Assembly (NCBI GenBank): GCA_022564535.1
Contig: JADFLD010000061.1
Location: forward strand, 1-8,161
Source: Gemmatimonadota bacterium
GTDB lineage: Bacteria > Gemmatimonadota > Gemmatimonadetes > Longimicrobiales > UBA6960
Reading direction: 5' to 3'
DNA: 8,161 nt
Shown: positions 1 through 6,222 of the stretch, piece by piece
Layout of the letters: each line of letters opens with the position of its first letter
How positions within the stretch are numbered: the first letter of the stretch is position 1
The notes under the pieces: model-generated
The model's database searches: none
The model's input: only the letters and a program-made list of their open reading frames with translations
Told to the model about the DNA's origin: nothing
Program-made: the position numbers and the translations under genes

Positions 1-80
1 GCCGTGTCCGGAACCGTACGCACGGTGGTGTGGGAGGGCGGCGGCCGTGACAATCCGTCACGCGCCGCCCCCTACCCGAT
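1..80 (+). mobile_element. Class C group II intron, 3' end (domains V-VI), partial
   Basis: The window opens inside domain V of a self-splicing group II intron. Bases 2-6 pair with 21-25, C19-G20 form the two-base bulge, 7-10 pair with 15-18, and 11-14 (GAAC) cap the helix. This closely resembles domain V of class C introns such as that of Oceanobacillus iheyensis, as I recall that sequence. Domain VI follows: 36-43 pairs perfectly with 63-70, 46-51 with 57-62, and 32-34 with 75-77. This leaves A74 bulged seven bases from the 3' end, where a branch-point adenosine belongs. The intron should end with AT at 79-80, matching the family's terminal AY. The ribozyme body and the reverse transcriptase/maturase gene would lie left of the window. 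Class C introns usually insert just downstream of terminator-like hairpins; this one lies in a coding region. Confidence 0.85.
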
Positions 81-1054
81 ACGCGGGCGAGCTCTTCGAC
101 GCTCCGCCTGAGGAGGGTCGCGATCGCGGCCATCTCCGCCCGGGCGGCCGAACCCGTCTGGTCGTCCGCGAGCCGCCCGACGACTTGGAAGTACCATGCG
201 TCTCTCATCTGTGTGAGATCGCCGGAGAAGCCACGAATCCCAGGCGCTTCGGCGGAGGCTCTGATCCAGGCGAAGAGGCCCGCGTCCGGGAAGGCGAGTC
301 CGGGCTTCATGACGCCGACGACGTCGTACTTCAGGTCGTCGACCAGGAACGTGCGTCCGATGACGTCGCGGTCGCTACCGAACGCCCCCACCCACGCCTC
401 GTGGCTGAGGACAGCGACCCGCGCCGGGAAAGCGGGCTCCATACGAGGGTCGAACGTTCGACCCAAGAGGGCAGGTAAGCCCAACACCTGAAAGAAGTTG
501 CCCGACACGGCGGCGACCGTCTCGCGAGTGGCTCGGCCGTCGACGGTGACGCTCGCGCCACGGGTGTCATGAGCCGCAAGGCCCTGAAACGTGTGCGAGC
601 TTCTTCGCCAATCGAGGTAGTTCGCCGGTGCGACCCACCGCTGCTCGTCGTGGTGGGTTTCCCAAACTGCATAGAGTTGGCCTGCTTCGGGAAAGGGAAG
701 AGGCTGCAAGACCGCTTGTGCCAAGGCCGCGACCGCGACGGCGCCCGCGACGCCGAGCGCGAGCGTCGCGACCGTGGCTGTGGTGTAGACTGGGGCGCGG
801 ATCAGCCCCCTGATCGCGATGCGTCCCTCTCGCGCCCATGTCTCGAGCGATGCTCCACGTCGCCGAAACGTCCAATGCAGCAGCGTCGTCGCTACCTGCC
901 GACGGTACCAGGCACGCGCCGCGTCGACGCCTCGAGAATCGGCCACGGAGCAGAAGTCCTCGGCCAGATCTCCGAGGATGAACTCTCCCTCATCCCCGCG
1001 GATGAAGGCACGAAGGATCGCCCGGGCCAGCCACGGTTCCCGCACCTCGTTCAT
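81..1054 (-). CDS. ADOP-type ABC transporter permease, N-terminal part, interrupted by intron
   Basis: This is the start of a MacB/FtsX-like permease of the acidobacterial-duplicated-orphan-permease (ADOP) type, an inner-membrane export or efflux protein. Residues 1-60 form the family's soluble prefix, with EFILGDLAEDF at 24-34. Residues 91-113 are the first membrane helix. Residues 115-318 form the first periplasmic MacB-like core domain, including PANYLDWRR, GRTF, AVLSHEAW, DVIGRTF, YDVVGVM and VVGRLAD. ADOP proteins are usually about 800 residues; only 324 codons plus two bases precede the intron boundary at 80/81. The frame stays open across the intron ends to position 2, adding residues unlike the family. 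The ATG overlaps the padR stop as ATGA, suggesting coupled translation. The intron is antisense to this gene, so it cannot be spliced from this mRNA. The gene is therefore probably inactive unless it resumes in a rearranged form. The ATP-binding subunit is not in the window. Confidence 0.9.
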
Positions 1055-1398
1055 CCTGCCTCCTGGGCCCCCGCGAGGTCCGCGAGTCGGCGGCCGAGGC
1101 CCTCCTCCATCCGGTGCATGCGATCCCGGGCCGCTGCGAGCCGTCGGGCACCCTCGGGACGTATCCTGTAGTGCTTGCGTCTTCTCCCCCCTCGCTCAGG
1201 AGTGGGTGAGCCGATATAGGACGTGACCAGGGCGGAGCATTGGAGGCGCTCGAGGACGGTGTACACCGCACCAGCGCTCACCTCCCGGCCGGAGCGAGAG
1301 ACGATCTCCCTGCGAATCGAAGCGCCGTAGGCCTCGGGCCCCAGCGAGATCAGCGCGAAGAGAATCATCTGTTCGAAGTCGCCGAGCATTTTGCCCAT
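1051..1398 (-). CDS. PadR-family transcriptional repressor
   Basis: This is a 115-residue winged-helix regulator of the small PadR type that habitually precedes ADOP permeases. FEQMILFALISLGPEAYG (8-25) is the typical first helix pair, IRREIVSRSGREVSAGAVYTVLERL (28-52) holds the recognition helix, and GSPTPERGGRRRKHYRI (63-79) is the diagnostic wing. The C-terminal helix (82-108), which usually dimerises, is short. I chose the ATG at 1398 because GGAG at 1404-1407 lies five bases upstream and because homologues begin with MG.(F/M)LG.FEQ. A GTG at 1428 would add ten residues but has no ribosome-binding site. The stop overlaps the permease start by ATGA, so the two are probably co-transcribed. 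By family analogy it represses its own operon, but I could not identify an operator with confidence. The ligand is unknown. Confidence 0.92.
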   Translation of the reverse strand: MGKMLGDFEQMILFALISLGPEAYGASIRREIVSRSGREVSAGAVYTVLERLQCSALVTSYIGSPTPERGGRRRKHYRIRPEGARRLAAARDRMHRMEEGLGRRLADLAGAQEAG

Positions 1399-1530
1399 CT
1401 TGGCTCCATATTTGAATTCCGCCTCCACCTATATGGACAACAACGTGGGGGAAATGGTTGCATACTTCAGCGGAACCCACCTCCCGTGTGTCCGTATGAC
1501 CATCACCACGGTCCTCAACCGAATGCCAAG
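1399..1530. promoter_or_regulatory. Divergent intergenic region between padR and the secreted-protein operon
   Basis: These 132 bases separate two divergently read genes and must hold both promoters and any PadR operator. There is a local AT-rich patch (CCTATATGG around 1428-1436 and ATATTTGAATT around 1408-1418). I found no -35/-10 pair with proper spacing on either strand and no clean palindrome typical of PadR operators. No ribosome-binding site stands out before the ATG at 1531. Confidence 0.4.
1404..1407 (-). promoter_or_regulatory. Shine-Dalgarno site that sets the padR start
   Basis: On the minus strand GGAG is followed by the five-base spacer CCAAG and then ATG. This favours the ATG at 1398 over the in-frame GTG at 1428 and the ATG at 1389. 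Confidence 0.55.
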
Positions 1531-3237
1531 ATGACTCGAGCCCGCAGGCTCCTCGGCCTAGCCGCGGCCCTATGCTGCCTTTCAGCCCCGGTCTCGGCGC
1601 AGACCGTCGTCATCCGCGTCATGGATGGAGAAGCGGGGCGCCCCGTGTTCGGGGCCCTGAGCTACCTCGTGGGTGAGACGGGACAGACCGTGAAGAACGC
1701 CCTCACCGACGAGCGCGGGCGTGCATTGTTCCTGGGGATTCCGGCAGGCACCTATAGAGTCCGCGTGGAAATGATCGGGATGGCCACGGCGGAGACAGAA
1801 CTGTTCGACGTTGCTTCGGGCACGACGATCTCGCGGGACATCCGCCTCACGTCGAGGGCGATTCGACTGGAGGGTATCGACGTGGAACTCGAAGCGGGTC
1901 GGTGTGAGGTGCGTCCCGGGGGTGAGGGACTCTTCGTCGCCCAAGTGTGGGATGAGGCCCGCAAGGCTCTCTCCGCCGCCGCGTTCACGGAGCAGCGGGG
2001 CACGTACCGCTACAGAACGATGACGTACAATCGCAGGCTCCACCGGGACACGCACCTCATCTTGAGCGAGGAGCAGTCCGAGCGGCAGGGGTACATGCGG
2101 ACGCCCTTCGAGAGCCGGCCCGCCGAAGATCTCGTGGAGAACGGCTTCGTACAGCCCGATGGAGCGGAGTACCTCTACTTCGCGCCGGATGCGGCCGTGC
2201 TGCTCTCGGATCCTTTTCTCGACACACACTGCTTCAAGATCGTCGACATGGGAAGAGGACCCGAAGGCCTCCTGGGCTTGGGCTTCGAGCCCACGGGTGA
2301 AGACAAGAACGTCGTCGACATCGCGGGCGTCATGTGGCTGGACCCTGAGACCATCGAGTTGCAATGGCTGGAGTTCCGTTACGAATACCTCGAGGTTGAG
2401 CTCTCCTCGTCCGACGTCGGCGGGCGGGTCGTCTTCAGGCGGATGCCTGACGGGACCTGGATCGTGCCGGAGTGGTGGATTCGGATGCCGGTATTGGGCT
2501 ATCAGACGGATTTCGACGGATTTCGCAGGTCGTACATCGCCCAGTATCATCAAACCGGAGGGCGGGTGCTCGAGGTTCGAGAAGCCGGGGGACGGAGTCT
2601 GGGTCAGCGCGTCCAAACGGGTGGCGTGGAAGGCATCGTGACCGACAGCATCGGAGTACCGCTCGCCGGCGTCCGCGTCGGCGTGATCGGCTCGAACCAA
2701 GAGGTTTTTTCGAACGCCGACGGGCACTACGCGATCACGGGTCTCACGGAAGGGCGGTATCAGGTCCGATTCGTCGATCCGAATCTCGAGGCGATCGGCT
2801 TCATCCCCGAGCCCATCATCCGGGACGTGATCCGCGGTGAGATCTCGTCTTTCGACTACCACATGCCTTCGATCGGGGATGTTTTGTTCGAGGAGTGCCG
2901 AGACGAGGAAGTGCCGGAACGCTCGGTGATTCTCGCGGGCCTGGTCCGGGATGGGCGTGGCCGAGCCGCCGCTGGCGCGGCGGTGCGAGTCCAATGGTCC
3001 GAGTTCCGAACGAACGCGGCTACAGGCAGCAGGAACGTCCAGATTACTGAGAGCCACCGTGGATTCGATGTGACGGCCAGCGCCACCGGGTTCTTTCGCT
3101 TCTGCGGCGTTCCGGACGGCGAGCGTTTGACGTTGCAGGCGTCTCTCGGCGACATGCAGTCCGACCCGATGGAGATGTTCCTCTCCTTGCTGGACGGAGC
3201 GACCCTGACCGTTATCCAGCTTCCCACCCGTCGCTGA
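1531..3237 (+). CDS. Secreted protein with three carboxypeptidase-regulatory-like domains
   Basis: This is a 568-residue exported protein. Residues 1-23 form a signal peptide (RARR, a hydrophobic core, then VSA before QT). Residues 25-115 form a carboxypeptidase regulatory-like beta-sandwich, with the pattern TDERGRALFLGIPAGTYRVRV. The middle (about 120-355) matches no family I recognise; it is acidic, rich in Trp and Tyr, and has a YRYRTMTYNRR motif near 155-175. A second sandwich spans about 365-445 (GIVTDSIGVPLAGVRV, NADGHYAITGLTEGRYQVRF) and a third about 467-555 (ILAGLVRDGRGRAAAGAAVRV, GFFRFCGVPDGERLTL). There is no TonB-dependent beta-barrel after the first domain, so this is not a SusC-like receptor. 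Such modular proteins are common in Gemmatimonadota and Bacteroidota envelopes; their usual role is structural or binding and is unproven. The frame is open upstream to 1240, but that part overlaps padR antisense. The cyclophilin gene starts 34 bases downstream, probably in one operon. Confidence 0.87.
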   Translation: MTRARRLLGLAAALCCLSAPVSAQTVVIRVMDGEAGRPVFGALSYLVGETGQTVKNALTDERGRALFLGIPAGTYRVRVEMIGMATAETELFDVASGTTISRDIRLTSRAIRLEGIDVELEAGRCEVRPGGEGLFVAQVWDEARKALSAAAFTEQRGTYRYRTMTYNRRLHRDTHLILSEEQSERQGYMRTPFESRPAEDLVENGFVQPDGAEYLYFAPDAAVLLSDPFLDTHCFKIVDMGRGPEGLLGLGFEPTGEDKNVVDIAGVMWLDPETIELQWLEFRYEYLEVELSSSDVGGRVVFRRMPDGTWIVPEWWIRMPVLGYQTDFDGFRRSYIAQYHQTGGRVLEVREAGGRSLGQRVQTGGVEGIVTDSIGVPLAGVRVGVIGSNQEVFSNADGHYAITGLTEGRYQVRFVDPNLEAIGFIPEPIIRDVIRGEISSFDYHMPSIGDVLFEECRDEEVPERSVILAGLVRDGRGRAAAGAAVRVQWSEFRTNAATGSRNVQITESHRGFDVTASATGFFRFCGVPDGERLTLQASLGDMQSDPMEMFLSLLDGATLTVIQLPTRR

Positions 3238-3271
3238 CCGAATCACCACAACGCCGGGGAATGCGGGGGCG

Positions 3272-4015
3272 ATGATCGCGCGGCTTGCGTCTTTTCTGGC
3301 GGTACTTCTGGGCGCGACGGTCGTGGGCGCACCCGAGGCCACACCGCAGTCGGTCGGTCGCACGGTGCTCATCGAGATCGCGACCTCCGAGGGAGAGATC
3401 ACGGCCGAGATCTACATAGAGCGCGCCCCGGTCACGGCTGGGAACTTCCTCGCCTACGTCGACGATCTCCTCTTCGACCGTGGTTCGTTCTTTCGCAGCG
3501 TGCGGATGGACAACCAACCCGACGATTCGATCCGAATCGAAGTGATTCAGGGCGGTCCCGACGGTCGGGCGGTTCGCGCCAGGTTGCGTCCGCCGATCCC
3601 ATTGGAACGAACCAACGAGACGGGACTCTCGCACCTCGACGGCGCTCTCTCAATGGCGCGCGGTGGCCCGGATACGGGCCGGGCCCAGTTCTTCATATGC
3701 ATCGGAGATCAGCCGTCACTCGACTTCGGGGGGCACCGAAATCTCGACGGCCAAGGATTCGCCGTGTTCGGGCGCGTGACCGATGGCATGGACGTTGTAC
3801 GGCGCATCCACCAGGCTGCCGTCGAAGCTCAGCGGCTCGTCGAGCCTGTGCGAATTGATAGTGTCCGACGCGTGGTCGGCCGGCTGTCTCCGGAGTCGTT
3901 GGGCCGCATACAGGCGCACCTTTTCGATCCGTCGCTGCTTGGAGCGTTTCGGCGTGGGGTCCCTGCGCCTCCGGGCCCGGACGCTACCTACGGCCTCGGC
4001 GTGATCATGCCATGA
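3272..4015 (+). CDS. Exported cyclophilin-type peptidyl-prolyl cis-trans isomerase
   Basis: This 247-residue protein should catalyse cis-trans isomerisation of Xaa-Pro bonds in folding envelope proteins. Residues 1-20 form a signal peptide (MIARLASFLAVLLGATVVGA), placing it in the periplasm. The cyclophilin fold covers about 31-202. Its active-site strings are SFFRSV (Arg75, the catalytic arginine), VIQGG (Gln93), ALSMARG (125-131) and RAQFFICIGD (Gln139, Phe141), followed by GFAVFGRVTDGMDVVRRI (162-179). The tryptophan found at the human CypA cyclosporin site is not evident; SLDFGG occupies that segment, as in many bacterial forms. A C-terminal extension of about 45 residues (203-247) with no recognised motif follows the fold. 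The ATG has a G-rich stretch (GGGGGCG) just upstream. The gene sits 34 bases after the secreted-domain gene, and its stop overlaps the NamZ start by ATGA, so the three are probably co-expressed. Confidence 0.93.
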   Translation: MIARLASFLAVLLGATVVGAPEATPQSVGRTVLIEIATSEGEITAEIYIERAPVTAGNFLAYVDDLLFDRGSFFRSVRMDNQPDDSIRIEVIQGGPDGRAVRARLRPPIPLERTNETGLSHLDGALSMARGGPDTGRAQFFICIGDQPSLDFGGHRNLDGQGFAVFGRVTDGMDVVRRIHQAAVEAQRLVEPVRIDSVRRVVGRLSPESLGRIQAHLFDPSLLGAFRRGVPAPPGPDATYGLGVIMP

Positions 4016-5190
4016 GTCCGATGCGCGTCCGGCACGGGGTCGATTGTTTGCTCGGCGGTGACGGCGACCATCTCAAGTCGAAGTCGCTGGGCCTCGTCCT
4101 TCATCCGGCTTCGGTGACGTCCGACCTGACGCTCTCTCTGGACGCCTTGGTGCGGAGTGGCTTTCCCATCCGGACGCTCTTCGGCCCGCAACATGGAGCG
4201 CGCGGAGAGAAGCAGGACAACATGATCGAGTCCGGGCCCTACACCGATCCTCGTACGGGATTGCCGGTGTACTCGCTCTACGGCCAGTTTCGCAAGCCGA
4301 CCTCCAGCATGCTCGAGGGCCTCGATGCCGTTCTCTTCGATCTACAGGACGTCGGGGTCCGCGTATACACCTTCGTCTGGACGATGGCCTTGGCGATGGA
4401 AGCGTGCGCCGAGGCGGGGGTGCGGTTCGTCGTTCTCGACCGGCCGAATCCCATCGGTGGCGTGCATCGTGAAGGGCCCTTGCTCCGTTCCGGGTTCGAG
4501 TCGTTCGTCGGCCTCCATCCGATCCCTCTGCGTCACGGGTTGACGTGCGGGGAGTTGGCTCGATGGCTCAACGAGGAGCGCGAGATCGGGTGCGACCTCG
4601 AGGTCATCCGATGCGAGGGATGGCGCCGTTGGATGTCTTGGGGCGACACCGGACTGCCCTGGGTCATGCCCAGTCCGAACCTGCCGACGCCTGACTCTTG
4701 CGACGTCTACCCCGGCATGGTGCTTCTCGAGGGCACGAACCTCTCGGAGGGCCGTGGGACGACGCGGCCCTTCGAGCTCTTTGGGGCGCCGTATCTAAAC
4801 CCAGAGGAGCTCGTTGAGCGGGTCGGGTCGACCATGGGGCCGGGTGTTGCGGTTCGCCCCTGTCATTTCGAGCCGACCTTCCAGAAGCACGCGAACGTCA
4901 TGTGCGGCGGCGGCCAGCTACACGTTTCTGCGCGAGATTCGTTCCAGCCCGTGCGGGCTGCTGTCGCCATTCTGCGCGCGAGCCAGGACTTGGCGCCTGA
5001 CGACTTCTCGTGGCGACCGCCACCCTACGAGTACGAGGAGGTTCTCGACCCGATCGACATCCTATGGGGTCACGACGGCCTGAGGACGGGGATCGAGGCG
5101 GGCGCCTCCGTCGACGAAATTCTCGACGGGGTCGATGCCGAAGTGGCGGCGTTCGGCGAAGAGGTGCGGCCCTTCCTATTGTACGACTGA
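4012..5190 (+). CDS. namZ: NamZ-family (DUF1343) exo-beta-N-acetylmuramidase
   Basis: This 392-residue protein is of the DUF1343/NamZ family. Characterised members remove N-acetylmuramic acid from the non-reducing end of peptidoglycan fragments during cell-wall recycling. The conserved blocks occur in order: LFGPQHGARGEKQ (56-68), FDLQDVGVRVYTFVWTM (109-125), VLDRPNPIGG (141-150), PSPNLPTPDSCDVYPGMVLLEGTNLSEGRGTTRPFELFGAP (220-260, nearly ideal), FEPTFQKHANVMCGG (286-300), and PPPYEYEEVLDPIDILWG (336-353). The length is normal and no conserved block is missing, so the enzyme is probably active. No signal peptide is visible, since the fold starts directly with RHGVDCLL, whereas several relatives are exported; a cytoplasmic role is inferred. 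The start is ATG at 4012, overlapping the cyclophilin stop; ATG at 4021 is an alternative. No NagZ, AmiE or MurNAc transporter genes are nearby. Confidence 0.95.
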   Translation: MSPMRVRHGVDCLLGGDGDHLKSKSLGLVLHPASVTSDLTLSLDALVRSGFPIRTLFGPQHGARGEKQDNMIESGPYTDPRTGLPVYSLYGQFRKPTSSMLEGLDAVLFDLQDVGVRVYTFVWTMALAMEACAEAGVRFVVLDRPNPIGGVHREGPLLRSGFESFVGLHPIPLRHGLTCGELARWLNEEREIGCDLEVIRCEGWRRWMSWGDTGLPWVMPSPNLPTPDSCDVYPGMVLLEGTNLSEGRGTTRPFELFGAPYLNPEELVERVGSTMGPGVAVRPCHFEPTFQKHANVMCGGGQLHVSARDSFQPVRAAVAILRASQDLAPDDFSWRPPPYEYEEVLDPIDILWGHDGLRTGIEAGASVDEILDGVDAEVAAFGEEVRPFLLYD

Positions 5191-5233
5191 GTTCGGCGCG
5201 CAACGGATTGTCTGACAACAACTATGGGTCGGG

Positions 5234-5253
5234 GGGTGCAACGCGGCGCACCC
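5234..5253. terminator. Possible hairpin between convergent genes
   Basis: GGGTGC at 5234-5239 pairs perfectly with GCACCC at 5248-5253 across an eight-base loop. It lies in the 81-base gap between the NamZ stop and the stop of the convergent lipoprotein gene, where a shared bidirectional terminator would be useful. There is no T-run on either side, so intrinsic termination is doubtful. Confidence 0.25.
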
Positions 5254-5271
5254 TACTGGTTCAGAGCTTCC

Positions 5272-5652
5272 CTAACGACAGAATGACGACTGCGAGAAGA
5301 CCGAGGCGATTTGCAGCTCGAGTATGTCTCCGGGGTCCGCGACGATCTCGCGCGTCGTGCACGTCGGACCGGCGAGCAGATTGATTTCGATGCGAAGAGG
5401 ATCGGAAAAATTCCACCGTATCGTGAAGGTCTCGGTCTGCTTGCCACCGACGGTCCCTAGTGATCTTCGTGTTCCCCCACGTATCCAAAAGAGTCGGGCG
5501 TCCGCGAAGTTCAGATTCTCGACGAGCAGTTGGATGCTGCCGGACCGATTGACATCTGAGAACGGCCGCGAGGGGCCGGTGCCACTCGCGGCGAAGCATC
5601 CCGCCAGGAGGACGGCTGCGAAGAGAAGCCAGAGGGCGCCGGAACGTCTCAC
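5272..5652 (-). CDS. Small lipoprotein, second of a tandem paralogous pair
   Basis: This is a 126-residue predicted lipoprotein of unknown function. VRRSGALWLLFAAVLLAGC gives a textbook signal with lipobox LAGC, so Cys19 should be lipidated. The mature part carries VENLNFADARLFWIRGG (44-60), SLGTVGGKQTETFTIRWN (64-81), a PTCTTREIV segment and a C-terminal CR. It aligns along its length with the neighbouring lipoprotein: (V)xNLNFxD, W/FxIRxGxRxxLGxVxGK, F.I.WN, CTT(S/R), C-R. The GTG at 5652 overlaps the upstream gene's stop as GTGA, implying translational coupling. A longer frame from 5751 would overlap that gene by about 100 bases and bury the signal peptide 33 residues in, so I rejected it. 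Similar short lipoproteins recur in Gemmatimonadota genomes, where their role is not known to me. Confidence 0.82.
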   Translation of the reverse strand: MRRSGALWLLFAAVLLAGCFAASGTGPSRPFSDVNRSGSIQLLVENLNFADARLFWIRGGTRRSLGTVGGKQTETFTIRWNFSDPLRIEINLLAGPTCTTREIVADPGDILELQIASVFSQSSFCR

Positions 5653-6083
5653 GCTGTTCGGCCGACCCGGCAAGGCTGGATTCCGACGTTCGAAGGGACC
5701 TGGATCCATACGCGGGCGTTGCGGTCGACCAAGATGCGACTGGTGGTGCACGCGCGACCTCCGACTACGTCGATCGAGAAACTGATCGGGAGGGCAAGGT
5801 TCCAGTCGATTCTGAAGATCTCGTCCGTCTTCCCGGTGACTCGACCAAGGCGTATGCGCTGTCCTTGACGGATCGCCCAGATCGTCACGTCGTTGAAGTT
5901 CAAGTTCCGCACTTCGATCCGGATCGGGGCATCAACGCGATTGTCTGAAGTCGCGGATCCGTCGAACGGACTATCTCGGGTGACCGTCGAAGCGCAGGCG
6001 GACGTGATCAAGAGTGCTCCCAGGGCCAGACCCATCCGGCACCCCAAAAGGCGACCGCCCCGAGAAGATAAATTTCTGAGCAT
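5649..6083 (-). CDS. Small lipoprotein, first of a tandem paralogous pair
   Basis: This is a 144-residue predicted lipoprotein of unknown function. Basic residues near the N-terminus (R3, R8, R11, R16) precede a hydrophobic stretch, MGLALGALLITSAC (17-30); Cys30 is the likely lipidated residue, although TSAC is a weaker lipobox than its paralogue's. The mature domain shows IRIEVRNLNFNDVTIWAIR (54-72), GQRIRLGRVTGK (74-85), IFRIDWN (89-95), ACTTSRILVD (111-120) and QPCR (136-139). Cys112 and Cys138 match Cys98 and Cys125 of the downstream paralogue and may form a disulfide. The fold is probably an all-beta sandwich (inference). The ATG at 6083 has no Shine-Dalgarno sequence but sits seven bases after a TATCAT box, so it may be read from a leaderless transcript. 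An internal ATG (Met17) after GGGGTG is the alternative, but it would lose the basic N-terminus. Confidence 0.8.
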   Translation of the reverse strand: MLRNLSSRGGRLLGCRMGLALGALLITSACASTVTRDSPFDGSATSDNRVDAPIRIEVRNLNFNDVTIWAIRQGQRIRLGRVTGKTDEIFRIDWNLALPISFSIDVVGGRACTTSRILVDRNARVWIQVPSNVGIQPCRVGRTA

Positions 6084-6222
6084 GGGGGGTATGATACGCT
6101 CTCGGGACGTGGATCGCGATGGCGCCTCCAGGAGGAATCTTCAGCCAGGTCCTTGAAGAACGAGGACCAGGCCCCCATTCTGGCTTCCACCACGTCGTCT
6201 CCAACAATTCCGCCGCCGCTTC
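6084..6222. promoter_or_regulatory. Divergent intergenic region
   Basis: These 139 bases separate the lipoprotein pair from the + strand membrane protein. For the + direction, TTGAAG at 6153-6158 and CATTCT at 6176-6181 are 17 bases apart and form a weak promoter candidate. A strong AGGAGG at 6130-6135 is not followed by a usable start codon of a recognisable gene. No RNA gene is evident. Confidence 0.3.
6091..6096 (-). promoter_or_regulatory. Possible -10 box giving a leaderless lipoprotein mRNA
   Basis: On the minus strand TATCAT is followed by A, six Cs and then the ATG of the first lipoprotein gene. A -10 element at this distance would place the transcription start at or next to the start codon. 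No convincing -35 element lies 17-18 bases upstream, so the call rests on the -10 box and the absence of a ribosome-binding site. Confidence 0.3.

Noticed and set aside
47..478. A + strand open frame of 143 codons near the left edge
   Set aside because: It starts inside the intron's domain VI and is antisense to the ADOP permease, whose frame carries clear family motifs. It has no domain pattern of its own.
1399..1428. A GTG start for PadR at 1428
   Set aside because: It has no Shine-Dalgarno sequence, is preceded at once by an in-frame TAG, and adds ten residues not typical of the family. GGAG five bases before the ATG at 1398 is the better start.
1428..1467. A possible PadR operator around CCTATATGG and CAAC...GTTG
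   Set aside because: The inverted repeat is only four bases per arm and the AT-rich patch is not palindromic, so I cannot support an operator.
1240..1530. An N-terminal extension of the secreted-domain protein
   Set aside because: The frame is open, but the segment is antisense to padR and would place the signal peptide about 97 residues in. The ATG at 1531 leads directly into a signal peptide.
1582..3402. A 606-codon open frame on the minus strand
   Set aside because: It lies antisense to the secreted-domain gene, is rich in R/H/E/D with no domain pattern, and runs into the cyclophilin gene. The + strand frame has a signal peptide and three recognisable domains, so this is a high-GC shadow.
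5653..5751. A longer start for the second lipoprotein at 5751
   Set aside because: It would overlap the upstream lipoprotein gene by about 100 bases and put 33 polar residues before the lipoprotein signal. The GTG overlapping the stop codon gives an ideal signal peptide.
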